The position numbers and the translations under genes were made by a program. From a bacterium HR41 (GTDB taxonomy: Bacteria; Actinomycetota; Thermoleophilia; Solirubrobacterales; Thermoleophilaceae): a stretch of 11,717 nt of DNA. Below the pieces are notes generated by a model. It did not search any database and was not told the origin of the DNA. It worked only from the letters and a program-made list of their open reading frames with translations. This document shows positions 1 through 7,245 of the stretch, piece by piece. The stretch's first letter is position 1. Every line of letters starts with the position of its first letter. The stretch spans positions 1-11,717 of the forward strand of contig BEIR01000020.1 of the NCBI GenBank assembly GCA_002898855.1, in the 5' to 3' direction.

Positions 1-32
1 CCCGGTCTTGACGGCGGTCTGCTCGAAGATCG

Positions 33-1695
33 GTGTGCGCAGCTGAACCGCGCGCCTCGCGCGGCCGTAGTCAGGGCGTGGGGTCCACGGCGGTCGGCAG
101 GCGGAGCGCGTCGGGGGAGCGGCTGTCGCCGCGCGCCCGAGTACCGCGCCGCGCGCGTGTCGTGGTGGTCGGTGCGGGGCTCGGCGGTCTCGCGGTCGCG
201 CTCCGCTTGCAAAGCGCAGGCTGTGAGGTGACCGTCGTCGAACGCCTCGACCGGCCCGGCGGGCGCGCCGGGATGGCACGCGCGGGGGCTTATCGCTGGG
301 ATACCGGACCGACGCTCGTGACGATGCCCGAGCTCGTGCGCGAGACGCTCGCTGCCGGGGGTGTCGATCCCGACGCGCTCGGGATGGTCCCAGTCGACCC
401 GCTCTACACGATCGAATGGGCCGACGGCACCCGACTGTCGTTCCCTCGGGGCCGCGAGAACCTGCTCGCCGAGGTCGAGCGCAGCTGGCCGGCGGAGGTC
501 GCCGGCGTCGCACGCTTGCTCGACAAGCTCGAGCCGCTCTACCGCCTCTTGCTCGAAGTCGCCGACCGTCCGTTCGCGAGCGTCTTCGACCAGCTCGCGC
601 TGGTGCCGCGCCTCGCGCGGCACGCCGGGCTCGTCCCGCTCTGGTCGCTGGTCGCGAAGCACGTGAGGGATCGGCATTTGCGCGACGCTCTCGCCTTCCA
701 TCCGCTTGTTCATCGGCGGCGACCCGTTTCGCGTGCCGGCGGTGTACGGCGGGCTCGTGCCGCTGCAGCTCGAGAGCGGCGGCTGGTACCCCGACGGTGG
801 CGTGTGGAGCCTCGTCGGCACGCTCGCCGCACCGCTCGACATCGAGTTCGGAGCGCGCTGCGCGCGGATCGTGCGCGCGTCGAGCGGCGCGGTGCGCGCG
901 GTCGAGCTCGACGGCGGCGGCCGTATAGCTTGCGACGCGGTCGTCTGGAACGGCGATCCCTACGCCGTCGAGCGCGCTCTAGGTCGGCGTCGCGAGCGGC
1001 GCGGACGCAGTCGTCTGGCGCGTCCGTCGATGTCGTGCCTGCTGTTCTACTTCGGTTTCGCGCGGCGTCTACCGAGGCTCGCTCACCACCACCTCTGGGT
1101 CGGCGGCGAGTTGCGACCGTTCGTCAGTTGGGCCACCGCCAGACGGAGCGCCCGGCGCCCTCGTATCGCTCGCGGGCGTCGCCGCCGGCCGCCCGCGATC
1201 GCGATGTACGTGCACGCGCCAGCGCGCAGCGACCCCTCGGTAGCGCCGCCCGGCGGCGACGCCCTGGCTGTCCTGGTGCCGGTACCGAACCTCGGAGCGG
1301 CCGCCAGGTGCGGTTACAGCATCGGCGAGCTGCGCGAGCAGGTGCTCGCGGCGCTCGAGCGGATCAGCGGGCTGTCGGACCTGCGGGAGTGGCTCGAGGT
1401 CGAGGAGGTTTTCACGCCGTTCGACTTCCGTGACCGCTACGACGCGTACGCCGGGAACGCCTTCGCGCTCGAGCCGACGCTCTTCGGTTCGGGATGGTTT
1501 CGTCGCCATAACCGAGACCGGCGGGTGCCCGGCCTGTACCACGTCGGTGCGGGGGCGCATCCCGGGGCGGGGATTCCAGGTGTCCTCCTCGGTGCGCGGC
1601 TGACCGCTCGCTTGCTGACAGCGGACCTAAGGCAACGCGGTCTTCTGGGCCCGACGGGCGCTGGCAAGAACGCTGCCGAGGGAGCGAGACAGTGA
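33..1695 (+). pseudogene. crtI: Phytoene desaturase, split by a +1 frameshift
   Basis: CrtI-type FAD-dependent phytoene desaturases introduce double bases into phytoene to make coloured carotenoids such as lycopene. The first part (33 to about 705) has the dinucleotide-binding motif GAGLGG (residues 47-52), a VVERLDRPGGRAG segment and a YRWDTGPTLVTMPEL segment, ending in AFHPL. The homologous continuation FIGGDPFRVPAVYGGLVPL lies in the next frame from about 709, runs to a stop at 1693-1695 and contains the CrtI C-terminal signature GLYHVGAGAHPGAGIPGVLL (about 1531-1590). One extra base at 705-708 (CTTG where CTG is expected) explains the break. Joined, the protein would be about 550 residues; CrtI is usually near 500, the excess being about 40 N-terminal residues. 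The start is uncertain: GTG at 33 or GTG at 78. An Arg-rich patch (about 1138-1188) may mark further damage. The break could be true decay, a sequencing error or, less likely, recoding. Confidence 0.88.
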
Positions 1696-2705
1696 CCCGT
1701 TCGCACCCCCTGACCGTGAGCGAAGATGTCGCACGGTCGCCGGTCACGCGGCGCGATCTCGACTCGCGGACGATCGCACGCCCGCCGCAAGCGGCCCTCG
1801 CGTACCAGCCGCACGCAGCGCCCGTGCCTCGGCCAACAAGCCCGCCGGGTGACGGCACCACGAACGCGGCGCTTCTGCGCGTGGCGGGCACCACGATCGC
1901 GCGAGCGTCGCGCACGTTCGCGCTCGGCGCGAGGTTGCTGCCGCAGCCGGAGCGTGACCTGGTGCGCCTCCTCTACTTCGCATTGCGCACCCTCGACGAT
2001 CTCGTCGACGAGCGCGACCCGAGAGCCGCCGAGCGCCTCGCGCAGGCCAGAGCGTGGCTAGCAGGTGCCGCTCCCTCCACACCCGAGACCCATGCTCTCG
2101 CCGCCGTGGCGGCGGAGCGACCGCTGCCGAGAGCGGCGCTCGCGATGTTCCTCGACGGACTGGAGTACGACCTCGCTGGTGCCGCTCCGAGCGACGAGGC
2201 CGCCCTCGACCTCTATTGCCTGAGGGTTGCCGGCTCGGTGGGGATCCTCGTGGCGGCGATCCTAGACGCACCGGCGCACGCGCGCGCCCGGGCCGCCGCG
2301 CTCGGATCGGCCCTGCAGCTCGTGAACATCGCCAGCGATCTCGACGAGGACCTGGCCGCTGGACGCGACTACCTCGGTTGCGGTCGCCGCGCGCCGGCCA
2401 GTCGGAAGGCGAGCTCGCTACGCAGAAGCGTGCTGGCGCCGCCCCTCGAGCGCGCGCGAGCGCTCTTCGCTTTCGGCTACGACGGCATCCCTGCATTGCG
2501 CCGCGGGCGTTTCGGCGTCGCTGTCGCGGCTCTCGCGTACCTAGCGATCGCCGACGCGATCGAGCGAAGCGACTACGCGCCTGGACGGGCTCGCACTTCG
2601 CCGCTCACGAAGGCGGCATGCGTCGCCCGCGCGGCGTTCGACCTCTCTTTCGGCCGCCTCTCGCCGCTGCGTCGCAGGTCGCGCCGCCCCGCGTGGCCGT
2701 GCTAA
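1692..2705 (+). CDS. crtB: Phytoene synthase (squalene/phytoene synthase family)
   Basis: CrtB condenses two geranylgeranyl diphosphates head to head into phytoene, the substrate of CrtI. Both Mg-diphosphate-binding Asp motifs are visible: TLDDLVDERD (residues 101-109) and NIASDLDEDLAAGRDYL (212-228). The family segment YCLRVAGSVG lies at 175-184. The recognisable domain starts around residue 62 (RVAGTTIARASRTFALGARLLP), so the first 60 residues are an unusual low-complexity extension. The GTG start overlaps the crtI stop (GTGA, 1692-1695) and is preceded by GAGGGAG at 1678-1684 with 7 nt spacing, so the start is well supported and translation is probably coupled to crtI. Residues about 229-245 fit the family poorly, and another frame there reads RLRSPRAGQSEGELATQK, which looks more family-like. 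A pair of compensating indels is possible. Length is 337 residues; the domain alone is slightly short. Confidence 0.9.
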   Translation: MTRSHPLTVSEDVARSPVTRRDLDSRTIARPPQAALAYQPHAAPVPRPTSPPGDGTTNAALLRVAGTTIARASRTFALGARLLPQPERDLVRLLYFALRTLDDLVDERDPRAAERLAQARAWLAGAAPSTPETHALAAVAAERPLPRAALAMFLDGLEYDLAGAAPSDEAALDLYCLRVAGSVGILVAAILDAPAHARARAAALGSALQLVNIASDLDEDLAAGRDYLGCGRRAPASRKASSLRRSVLAPPLERARALFAFGYDGIPALRRGRFGVAVAALAYLAIADAIERSDYAPGRARTSPLTKAACVARAAFDLSFGRLSPLRRRSRRPAWPC

Positions 2706-3850
2706 CGCCGCGGTAGCTGCACGACCGCGACGTGTCCGCCGTGGTCGGACGGCCACAGGCCGCTGCGCGAGCGGTTGCGCGGATCGGTGCCGACCACGAC
2801 TTGCGCGAGCACGCGCGTCCGCGGTTTGACGAGGATGTGGTCGATGTGATGGTCGAAAGCGGCGGGCGTCGGATCGCTCAAATCCTCACGCGCCAGGCAG
2901 CACGAGTTAGCGGGCTTCGACCCGTGGCGCAACACCCAGGTGTCGCGCAGCCCGAAGCTCTGGAGAACGCGGTACGCGCCCGGGTTGTCGCCACGGGGAT
3001 CGGAGTTGAGGTCGCCGACCACGATTAGCGGCAGCGATGTCCGCAGCGGCCCGCCCCGGGCAGCTAGCTCCTGGGCTTGCGCGACGCGCGTCTGGTCGAG
3101 GAAAGCCTCGAGGTGTGTGTTCACGACGCGCACCCGCTGGCGGCCGAGCGCGAGGTCGACGCCGGCGTATCCGCGTAGCGCCGTGAACGTTCCGACCGCG
3201 GTCGGCACCACCAGCCGCGCGTTGTAGTTGCGACCGAACTTGCGCACCACGCGCAGCCCGGTGCGCCGGCGCACGAGCACCACGTCGCGCATCGTCAGGC
3301 GCACGTCGTAACCGAGCGAGGTGGGAGCTTCGATGTCGGCTTCGCGTTGGACAGCGGCTACCCGGTAGCGCAGCTTGGCACGCGCGAGCTCGCGCAACAA
3401 CAGTGCCAAATAGTCGTAGACGACGGTGCGCGCCGGTGTCGCCGAGCCGTCCTTGACCCCTGTGGGGCCACGTCGCCAGAGGGCCACCTCTTGCAGCCCG
3501 ATCACATCGGGGCGGTAACGGCGCACCTCCCGCGCCAACAGTCGTGCCCGCGTCGGGAAATCGGTGCGGCGAACGACGTTCCACAGCTCGGTCGCCTTCG
3601 CCTCGAACTCCTCGCGTGTGCGCGCTGGGATCGGTTTCGCGATATCGCCGCCGAGGTAGATGTTGCGGGTCATCACCGAGAGCGTCGCGGCGCGCTGCGA
3701 GGTGCGAGCACCGTCAGCTGCGCCGCTCGCCACTCCGGCACCGGCAGCGAGCGCCACGGCAATCGCGAGGGTCGTCTTGCGAAGTCCGCCGCCGCGAACG
3801 CGACGGCGACCGCTGTGTACCCGCAACGATCCCTCCCCAGCGATCCGCAC
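2702..3850 (-). CDS. Secreted endonuclease/exonuclease/phosphatase-family protein
   Basis: This is an EEP-fold (DNase I-like) metal-dependent phosphodiesterase or phosphatase; the substrate cannot be read from the sequence. The fold's motifs appear in order (numbering from the GTG at 3850): TRNIYLGG with metal-binding Asn63, GLQEV with catalytic Glu121, VNTHLE with His246, VGDLNSDP with Asp280/Asn282, IDHILV around Asp337, and WPSDHGGHVAV with Asp369/His370. A hydrophobic signal-peptide core (TLAIAVALAAGAGVASGA) sits at about residues 27-44, so the protein is probably exported. I chose GTG 3850 because AGGAGG lies 5 nt upstream. ATG 3880 and GTG 3904 are in frame but have poor ribosome sites and would lengthen an already long n-region. 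The protein is 382 residues. Its stop overlaps that of convergent crtB. It lies downstream of phoA on the same strand, with a palindrome between them. Confidence 0.9.
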   Translation of the reverse strand: MRIAGEGSLRVHSGRRRVRGGGLRKTTLAIAVALAAGAGVASGAADGARTSQRAATLSVMTRNIYLGGDIAKPIPARTREEFEAKATELWNVVRRTDFPTRARLLAREVRRYRPDVIGLQEVALWRRGPTGVKDGSATPARTVVYDYLALLLRELARAKLRYRVAAVQREADIEAPTSLGYDVRLTMRDVVLVRRRTGLRVVRKFGRNYNARLVVPTAVGTFTALRGYAGVDLALGRQRVRVVNTHLEAFLDQTRVAQAQELAARGGPLRTSLPLIVVGDLNSDPRGDNPGAYRVLQSFGLRDTWVLRHGSKPANSCCLAREDLSDPTPAAFDHHIDHILVKPRTRVLAQVVVGTDPRNRSRSGLWPSDHGGHVAVVQLPRR

Positions 3851-3855
3851 GACTC

Positions 3856-3861
3856 CCTCCT
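3856..3861 (-). promoter_or_regulatory. Ribosome binding site deciding the EEP-protein start
   Basis: Reading the minus strand, AGGAGG is followed by a 5-nt spacer (GAGTC) and the GTG start at 3850. This is the best match to the anti-Shine-Dalgarno sequence in the region. It argues for the shorter protein over the in-frame ATG at 3880 or GTG at 3904. Confidence 0.75.
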
Positions 3862-3916
3862 GAGAAACGGCGGCTGTCATCTTCAGCCTAACCGCTTGCG
3901 GCACCTCGAGACGCCA

Positions 3917-3948
3917 CGCGCCCGCGCCGGTCGACCGGCGCGGGCGCG
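3917..3948. repeat. Perfect 32-bp palindrome, possible hairpin terminator
   Basis: The left arm CGCGCCCGCGCCGGTC (3917-3932) is followed directly by its exact reverse complement (3933-3948), giving 16 paired bases with no spacer. In RNA it would form a very stable GC hairpin. It lies 28 nt past the phoA stop and about 67 nt before the EEP gene's start, so the likely role is terminating or attenuating phoA transcription. No U-tract follows on the minus strand, as is common for hairpins in high-GC actinobacteria. Because it is symmetrical, it could instead be a protein-binding site or an mRNA 3'-end stabiliser. Confidence 0.65.
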
Positions 3949-3976
3949 GCGACGGGGACAGCTGGCGCTGCGGGTG

Positions 3977-5395
3977 CTAGCGCCGGCGGCCCTGGATAAT
4001 CCAAAAGAGATCGGTTTGCGGGTGCGTGCCGAGCACCGAGCGGGCATTGGGACCTTCGGCGAACACCGGCACGGCCGCGCCTGTGTGCTGCTGGCTCGGC
4101 GGAACGGCGAGTGGCGGGTTACCGGCACCGCCGTATCCGCTGGTCCCGTAGGTGATCCTGAGCGTTTGACCGTCGCGGGTCAGGAGATTGATCGAGTAGC
4201 CCGTCGGCGCGCTGCCGCCGCTCGCGTCCTCGGGAACGATCTGGCTTGTGTGCGAGTGGTCGGCGGTGACGAGCACGAGCGTGTCGGGGTGCCGACGCTG
4301 GAAGCGCAGCGCGACGCCGATGGCTTCGTCGAATGCGACCGTCTCGCCGATCTGTCCGCAGGCGTTGGCGGCGTGGTCCTGCTTGTCGATCGAAGCGCCT
4401 TCGACCTGGAGGAAGAAGCCGCGACGGTTCCGGAGCAGGTCGAGCGCCTTCTCCGTCATCGCCGCCAGGCTCGGCTGTGCGGCAGGCCGGTTGGCGGTGT
4501 CGCAGCGCACCGGCGGGGTGTTGCCGACGCCCGTCGTCGCGCTCGGGCCTGTCCATTCGGGCGTCATGTTGCCCTCGGCGAACAGGCCGAGCAGGGGCCG
4601 GTAGCGCGGCCCGGTCTCCGCGAGCTCGGTGCTGTCGGCGACGATCGTGTAACCGCGGTCGCGCGCCTCGTCGATCACGGTGCGGCCGCTAGCGGTCGGC
4701 TGGGCGAAGCGAGCTCGGCCGCCTCCCAGAAGCACGTCGACGCCGTGGTCGATCTCCTGCTCGGCGATCGATCCGAGCCCGCCGGCGCTCTTCGTCTCGC
4801 GCGGACAGCGGGTCGCCGTGTCGCTCGGCCCCTGGCAAGCGCGGTTCGAGATGTGGGCTGCCATCACGGCCGGCGTGGCGTCGGTTAGCTCGGCGGTCGT
4901 AACGAGACCGACGCGCTGGCCGCGCCGCTGGGCGCGTTCGAGCAGCGTCTCGTAGCCGTTGTTCGGCCCGGGCTCGTCGAGTGCGGCGCTCGGACCTTGC
5001 GAGATGCGGTCGTCGATCGTCCGGTTACCGGTGGCCCAAGCGGTGCCTGTCGCCGCTGAATCGGGTACGTAGTCGGGCAGGTAAGGCGGCGACGCGGCGG
5101 GCTTTAGCGAGGCGGTCGTGACGAAGCCTGTGTAAGACAAGCGATCGATGTTCATGCGCCCGTCGGCGCCGTACTGGTAGTAGCGGGCGGCGGTGATCTC
5201 GGAGACACCCATCCCGTCTCCGATCAAGAGGATCACGTTCTTCGGCTGTCGCGCCGTCGGCGGCTCGTAAAATCGGAGCCCGGCGGACCGCAGGTCGCGC
5301 GTAGGCGCCTGGTCACGCGATGCCGTTGCCGCCACCGTAGCGGTGGCCGCGGCGAGTGCTCCGCAGACGAGGACACAGAGACCTCGAGTTCTCAT
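3977..5395 (-). CDS. phoA: Secreted alkaline phosphatase, E. coli PhoA type
   Basis: PhoA hydrolyses phosphomonoesters outside the membrane to release phosphate. All catalytic positions of the E. coli enzyme have counterparts (numbering from ATG 5395): Asp60 in NVILLIGDGMG, nucleophile Ser113 in PDSAATGTAWATG, Asp172/Thr174 in TAELTDATPA, Arg185 in ISNRACQGP, Glu332/Asp337/Lys338/His341 in QVEGASIDKQDHAAN, Asp379/His380 in VTADHSHTSQI, and His437 in QHTGAAVPVF. Family assignment and a two-zinc, one-magnesium site follow from these. Residues 1-26 (MRTRGLCVLVCGALAAATATVAATA and on) look like a Sec signal peptide with AxA-like cleavage sites; VLVC lacks a lipobox Gly/Ala before Cys. I chose ATG 5395 because AGGAGG lies 8 nt upstream and the signal peptide begins there. 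An open extension to 5491 has no family similarity and would cover the regulatory array. Length is 472 residues, normal for the family. Confidence 0.97.
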   Translation of the reverse strand: MRTRGLCVLVCGALAAATATVAATASRDQAPTRDLRSAGLRFYEPPTARQPKNVILLIGDGMGVSEITAARYYQYGADGRMNIDRLSYTGFVTTASLKPAASPPYLPDYVPDSAATGTAWATGNRTIDDRISQGPSAALDEPGPNNGYETLLERAQRRGQRVGLVTTAELTDATPAVMAAHISNRACQGPSDTATRCPRETKSAGGLGSIAEQEIDHGVDVLLGGGRARFAQPTASGRTVIDEARDRGYTIVADSTELAETGPRYRPLLGLFAEGNMTPEWTGPSATTGVGNTPPVRCDTANRPAAQPSLAAMTEKALDLLRNRRGFFLQVEGASIDKQDHAANACGQIGETVAFDEAIGVALRFQRRHPDTLVLVTADHSHTSQIVPEDASGGSAPTGYSINLLTRDGQTLRITYGTSGYGGAGNPPLAVPPSQQHTGAAVPVFAEGPNARSVLGTHPQTDLFWIIQGRRR

Positions 5396-5403
5396 CGCTC
5401 GCG

Positions 5404-5409
5404 CCTCCT
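5404..5409 (-). promoter_or_regulatory. Ribosome binding site of phoA
   Basis: The minus strand reads AGGAGG, then an 8-nt spacer (CGCGAGCG), then ATG at 5395. It fixes the start at the first residue of the signal peptide and leaves the region from 5410 to 5602 as a true upstream control region. Confidence 0.75.
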
Positions 5410-5455
5410 GGACGTGGTCGTTCGGCCGGCGCGAGTGTGTGCCGAAGCCGCCGAC

Positions 5456-5521
5456 GGCATGTGAACAGCTCGGTCCCGTCGCGTGACGCACTGGTGAAGG
5501 CGGCCACGCGACCGGGTGACG
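5456..5521 (-). promoter_or_regulatory. 11-bp-periodic PHO-box-like array upstream of phoA
   Basis: Read on the minus strand, the region divides into six abutting 11-mers: CGTCACCCGGT (5521-5511), CGCGTGGCCGC, CTTCACCAGTG (5499-5489), CGTCACGCGAC (5488-5478), GGGACCGAGCT and GTTCACATGCC (5466-5456). Four of the six share TCAC at the same phase; on the plus strand GTGA starts at 5461, 5483, 5494 and 5516, all multiples of 11 apart. Streptomyces PhoP binds direct repeats of about 11 bp built on GTTCACC, and the two best units here match 6 of 7 positions. The array ends 60 bp before the phoA start, where an activator would be expected. The periodicity is seen directly; PhoP binding is inferred. 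Confidence 0.5.
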
Positions 5522-5602
5522 AGACGACTACCGATCGGCGCTCGCGACGCGGCGATCCCCACCGGCGATCGCCGAGCGGGCGTCGGGTCCCGCGCGAAAG
5601 AT

Positions 5603-7198
5603 TCAGCTGGCAAGCGCGCGCTCGACGATCGCCGCGCTGTCGGTGCCGCGCGGCAACGTGCCGAAGACGCGTCCCCGCTCGGCGCCGAGCCGCCCGGCGC
5701 AGAAGGCGTCCGCGACCGCTGCGGGAGCGTGTCGAACGAGCAGCGACGCTTGGAACGCCAGCGCCAGGTCTTCGACGGTGCGGCGCGCCGCCCATTGAGC
5801 GTCGAGCTCGCCGCGCGCCAAGCGCGCGAGGTGCCCGCGTAGCTCCGCGAGGTGCCGGTCGAGCCGCTGGTCGGCGCCGCGTGCGCTTTCGCACTCCGCG
5901 AGGAAAGCCTCGAGCCCAGCCGGTTCCTTGGCCATCGCGCGCAGCACGTCGAGGGCAGCGACGTTGCCCGACCCCTCCCAGATCGAGTTGATCGGCGCAT
6001 CGCGCAACAGGCGGGGCATGCCCGACTCCTCGACGTAGCCGTTGCCGCCCAGACACTCGAGCGCTTCCGCGGCGTGGATCGGCGCGCGCTTGCAGATCCA
6101 GTACTTCATCACCGCTGTCGCGAAGCGCCGCAGGGGCGCGTCGTCCTCGTCGTAGGCACGCGCGACACGCAGCGTCGCGACCGTCGCTGCCTCGGACTCG
6201 ATCGCCAGATCGGCGAGGACGTTCTGCATTGCCGGCCACTCGACCAGCCGCCGCCCGAACGTCGCGCGGTGACGCGCGTGGTGAACCGCTTCGACCAGCC
6301 CGAAGCGCATCGCGCCAGCCGATCCGATCATGCAGTCGAGGCGCGTGTGGTTGACCATGCGGATGATCGTTTTCACGCCCTCGCCCTCGGGACCGAGCAG
6401 GCGCGCTCGCACGCCCCAGTACTCGACCTCGGCCGACGGCAGCGAGCGGGTGCCGAGCTTGTCCTTGAGCCGAACGAGGCGGAAGCCCGGGTCGCTCGAC
6501 TCGAAGACGAAGCACGAAAGCCCGTGGTCGGTGTGCGCGAGGGTGAGGAAGATGTCGCACGGCGGATATGAGCAGAACCACTTGTGGCCCCACAGCTCCC
6601 ACCAGCCGTCGCCGACCGGTTCGGCGCGCGTGGTGTTTGCCCGGACGTCGGAGCCGCCCTGCTTCTCGGTCATCGCCATCCCGCACAACGCACCGCGTTC
6701 GTAGTCGCAGGCGGTAAGCAGCGGCTCCCAGCGCGCTGCGAGCTGTTCGTCGGCACGCAGCGCCGGCACGGCCGCGTAGGTCATCGACACCGGGCACATC
6801 ACCCCGGAGCTCACCTGCGTCCACAGGAAGAAAAGCGCCGCGCGCGCTACATGCGCACCGGGACGCGGCTCGCGCCAGGGCATACCCGCCATCCCGCGAT
6901 CGATCGCCTCGCGCAAGAGCCAGTGCCAGGAGGGATCACATTCGACGCGATCGACGCGGTGGCCGTAGCGGTCGTGGGTGACGAGCCGAGGTTCGTTGCG
7001 CTCGGCGCGCTCGGCGTGCTCCCAAGCCTCGACCGAGCCGGCGAGCGCGCCGCACTCGACGAGCGCTGCGTGCGCCCAGCCCGCGCCCTCCCGTTGGACC
7101 GCGGCGCGCAACGCTTCGTCGGCGCTGTAGACGTTGTACGGCCGTAGCGGCGGCGGTTGGTTGCGAACCTCGTGCGTGTCCCGCTTGGGCGGTTGCAT
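5603..7198 (-). CDS. aidB: AidB-type acyl-CoA dehydrogenase family flavoprotein
   Basis: AidB proteins are FAD-binding members of the acyl-CoA dehydrogenase superfamily; E. coli AidB belongs to the adaptive response to alkylation damage and binds DNA. The AidB-specific N-terminal region is clear: THEVRNQPPPL (residues 8-18), EGAGW (37-41) and DPSWHWLL (88-95). AMTEKQGGSDVRANTTRAE (175-193), GHKWFCS (204-210), LSCFVF (227-232), RLKDKLGTRS (243-252), TRLDCMIGSAG (285-295), LGGNGYVEESGMPRLLRD (383-400) and NSIWEGSGN (404-412) follow in the E. coli AidB order. Numbering is from ATG 7198, giving 531 residues against 541 in E. coli. GAAAGG lies 4 nt upstream. The in-frame ATG at 7273 would add 25 low-complexity residues and overlap tetR, so I prefer 7198 without certainty. 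TetR lies 40 bp upstream on the same strand and may control it. Whether it repairs, protects DNA or oxidises an acyl-CoA cannot be decided here. Confidence 0.92.
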   Translation of the reverse strand: MQPPKRDTHEVRNQPPPLRPYNVYSADEALRAAVQREGAGWAHAALVECGALAGSVEAWEHAERAERNEPRLVTHDRYGHRVDRVECDPSWHWLLREAIDRGMAGMPWREPRPGAHVARAALFFLWTQVSSGVMCPVSMTYAAVPALRADEQLAARWEPLLTACDYERGALCGMAMTEKQGGSDVRANTTRAEPVGDGWWELWGHKWFCSYPPCDIFLTLAHTDHGLSCFVFESSDPGFRLVRLKDKLGTRSLPSAEVEYWGVRARLLGPEGEGVKTIIRMVNHTRLDCMIGSAGAMRFGLVEAVHHARHRATFGRRLVEWPAMQNVLADLAIESEAATVATLRVARAYDEDDAPLRRFATAVMKYWICKRAPIHAAEALECLGGNGYVEESGMPRLLRDAPINSIWEGSGNVAALDVLRAMAKEPAGLEAFLAECESARGADQRLDRHLAELRGHLARLARGELDAQWAARRTVEDLALAFQASLLVRHAPAAVADAFCAGRLGAERGRVFGTLPRGTDSAAIVERALAS

Positions 7199-7217
7199 TC
7201 GGCCTTTCGATGGTGGT

Positions 7218-7245
7218 TCGCTAGCGGCTTGGGGCGCGCTAGCGA
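7218..7245. repeat. CGCTAGCG inverted repeat at the tetR-aidB junction
   Basis: TCGCTAGCG (7218-7226) and CGCTAGCGA (7237-7245) form a 9-bp perfect stem with a 10-nt loop. The core 8-mer is itself palindromic and contains CTAG, a tetramer that is usually rare in bacteria. The tetR stop codon (7241-7239) lies in one arm, and the aidB start at 7198 is 20 bp further on. It could be a weak terminator or attenuator between the two genes, or a protein-binding site. No U-tract follows. Confidence 0.4.

Noticed and set aside
1..46. Possible C-terminal end of an upstream plus-strand gene (PVLTAVCSKIGVRS then TGA at 44-46)
   Set aside because: Fourteen residues with no recognisable family are too few to support a gene. 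Another frame across the same bases is the N-terminal extension of crtI.
3347..4888. Long plus-strand open frame of 513 codons across the EEP gene and phoA
   Set aside because: It lies opposite two clearly homologous minus-strand genes and has no domain or coherent composition; long antisense frames are expected at this G+C.
5396..5491. N-terminal extension of phoA from a start at 5491
   Set aside because: The added residues have no family similarity, would precede the signal peptide and overlap the 11-bp array. The ATG at 5395 has AGGAGG at good spacing.
5530..5580. Terminator hairpin after aidB (GGCGATC repeats, CGCTCG/CGAGCG arms)
   Set aside because: The pairing is interrupted and other foldings are equally good; no U-tract is present.
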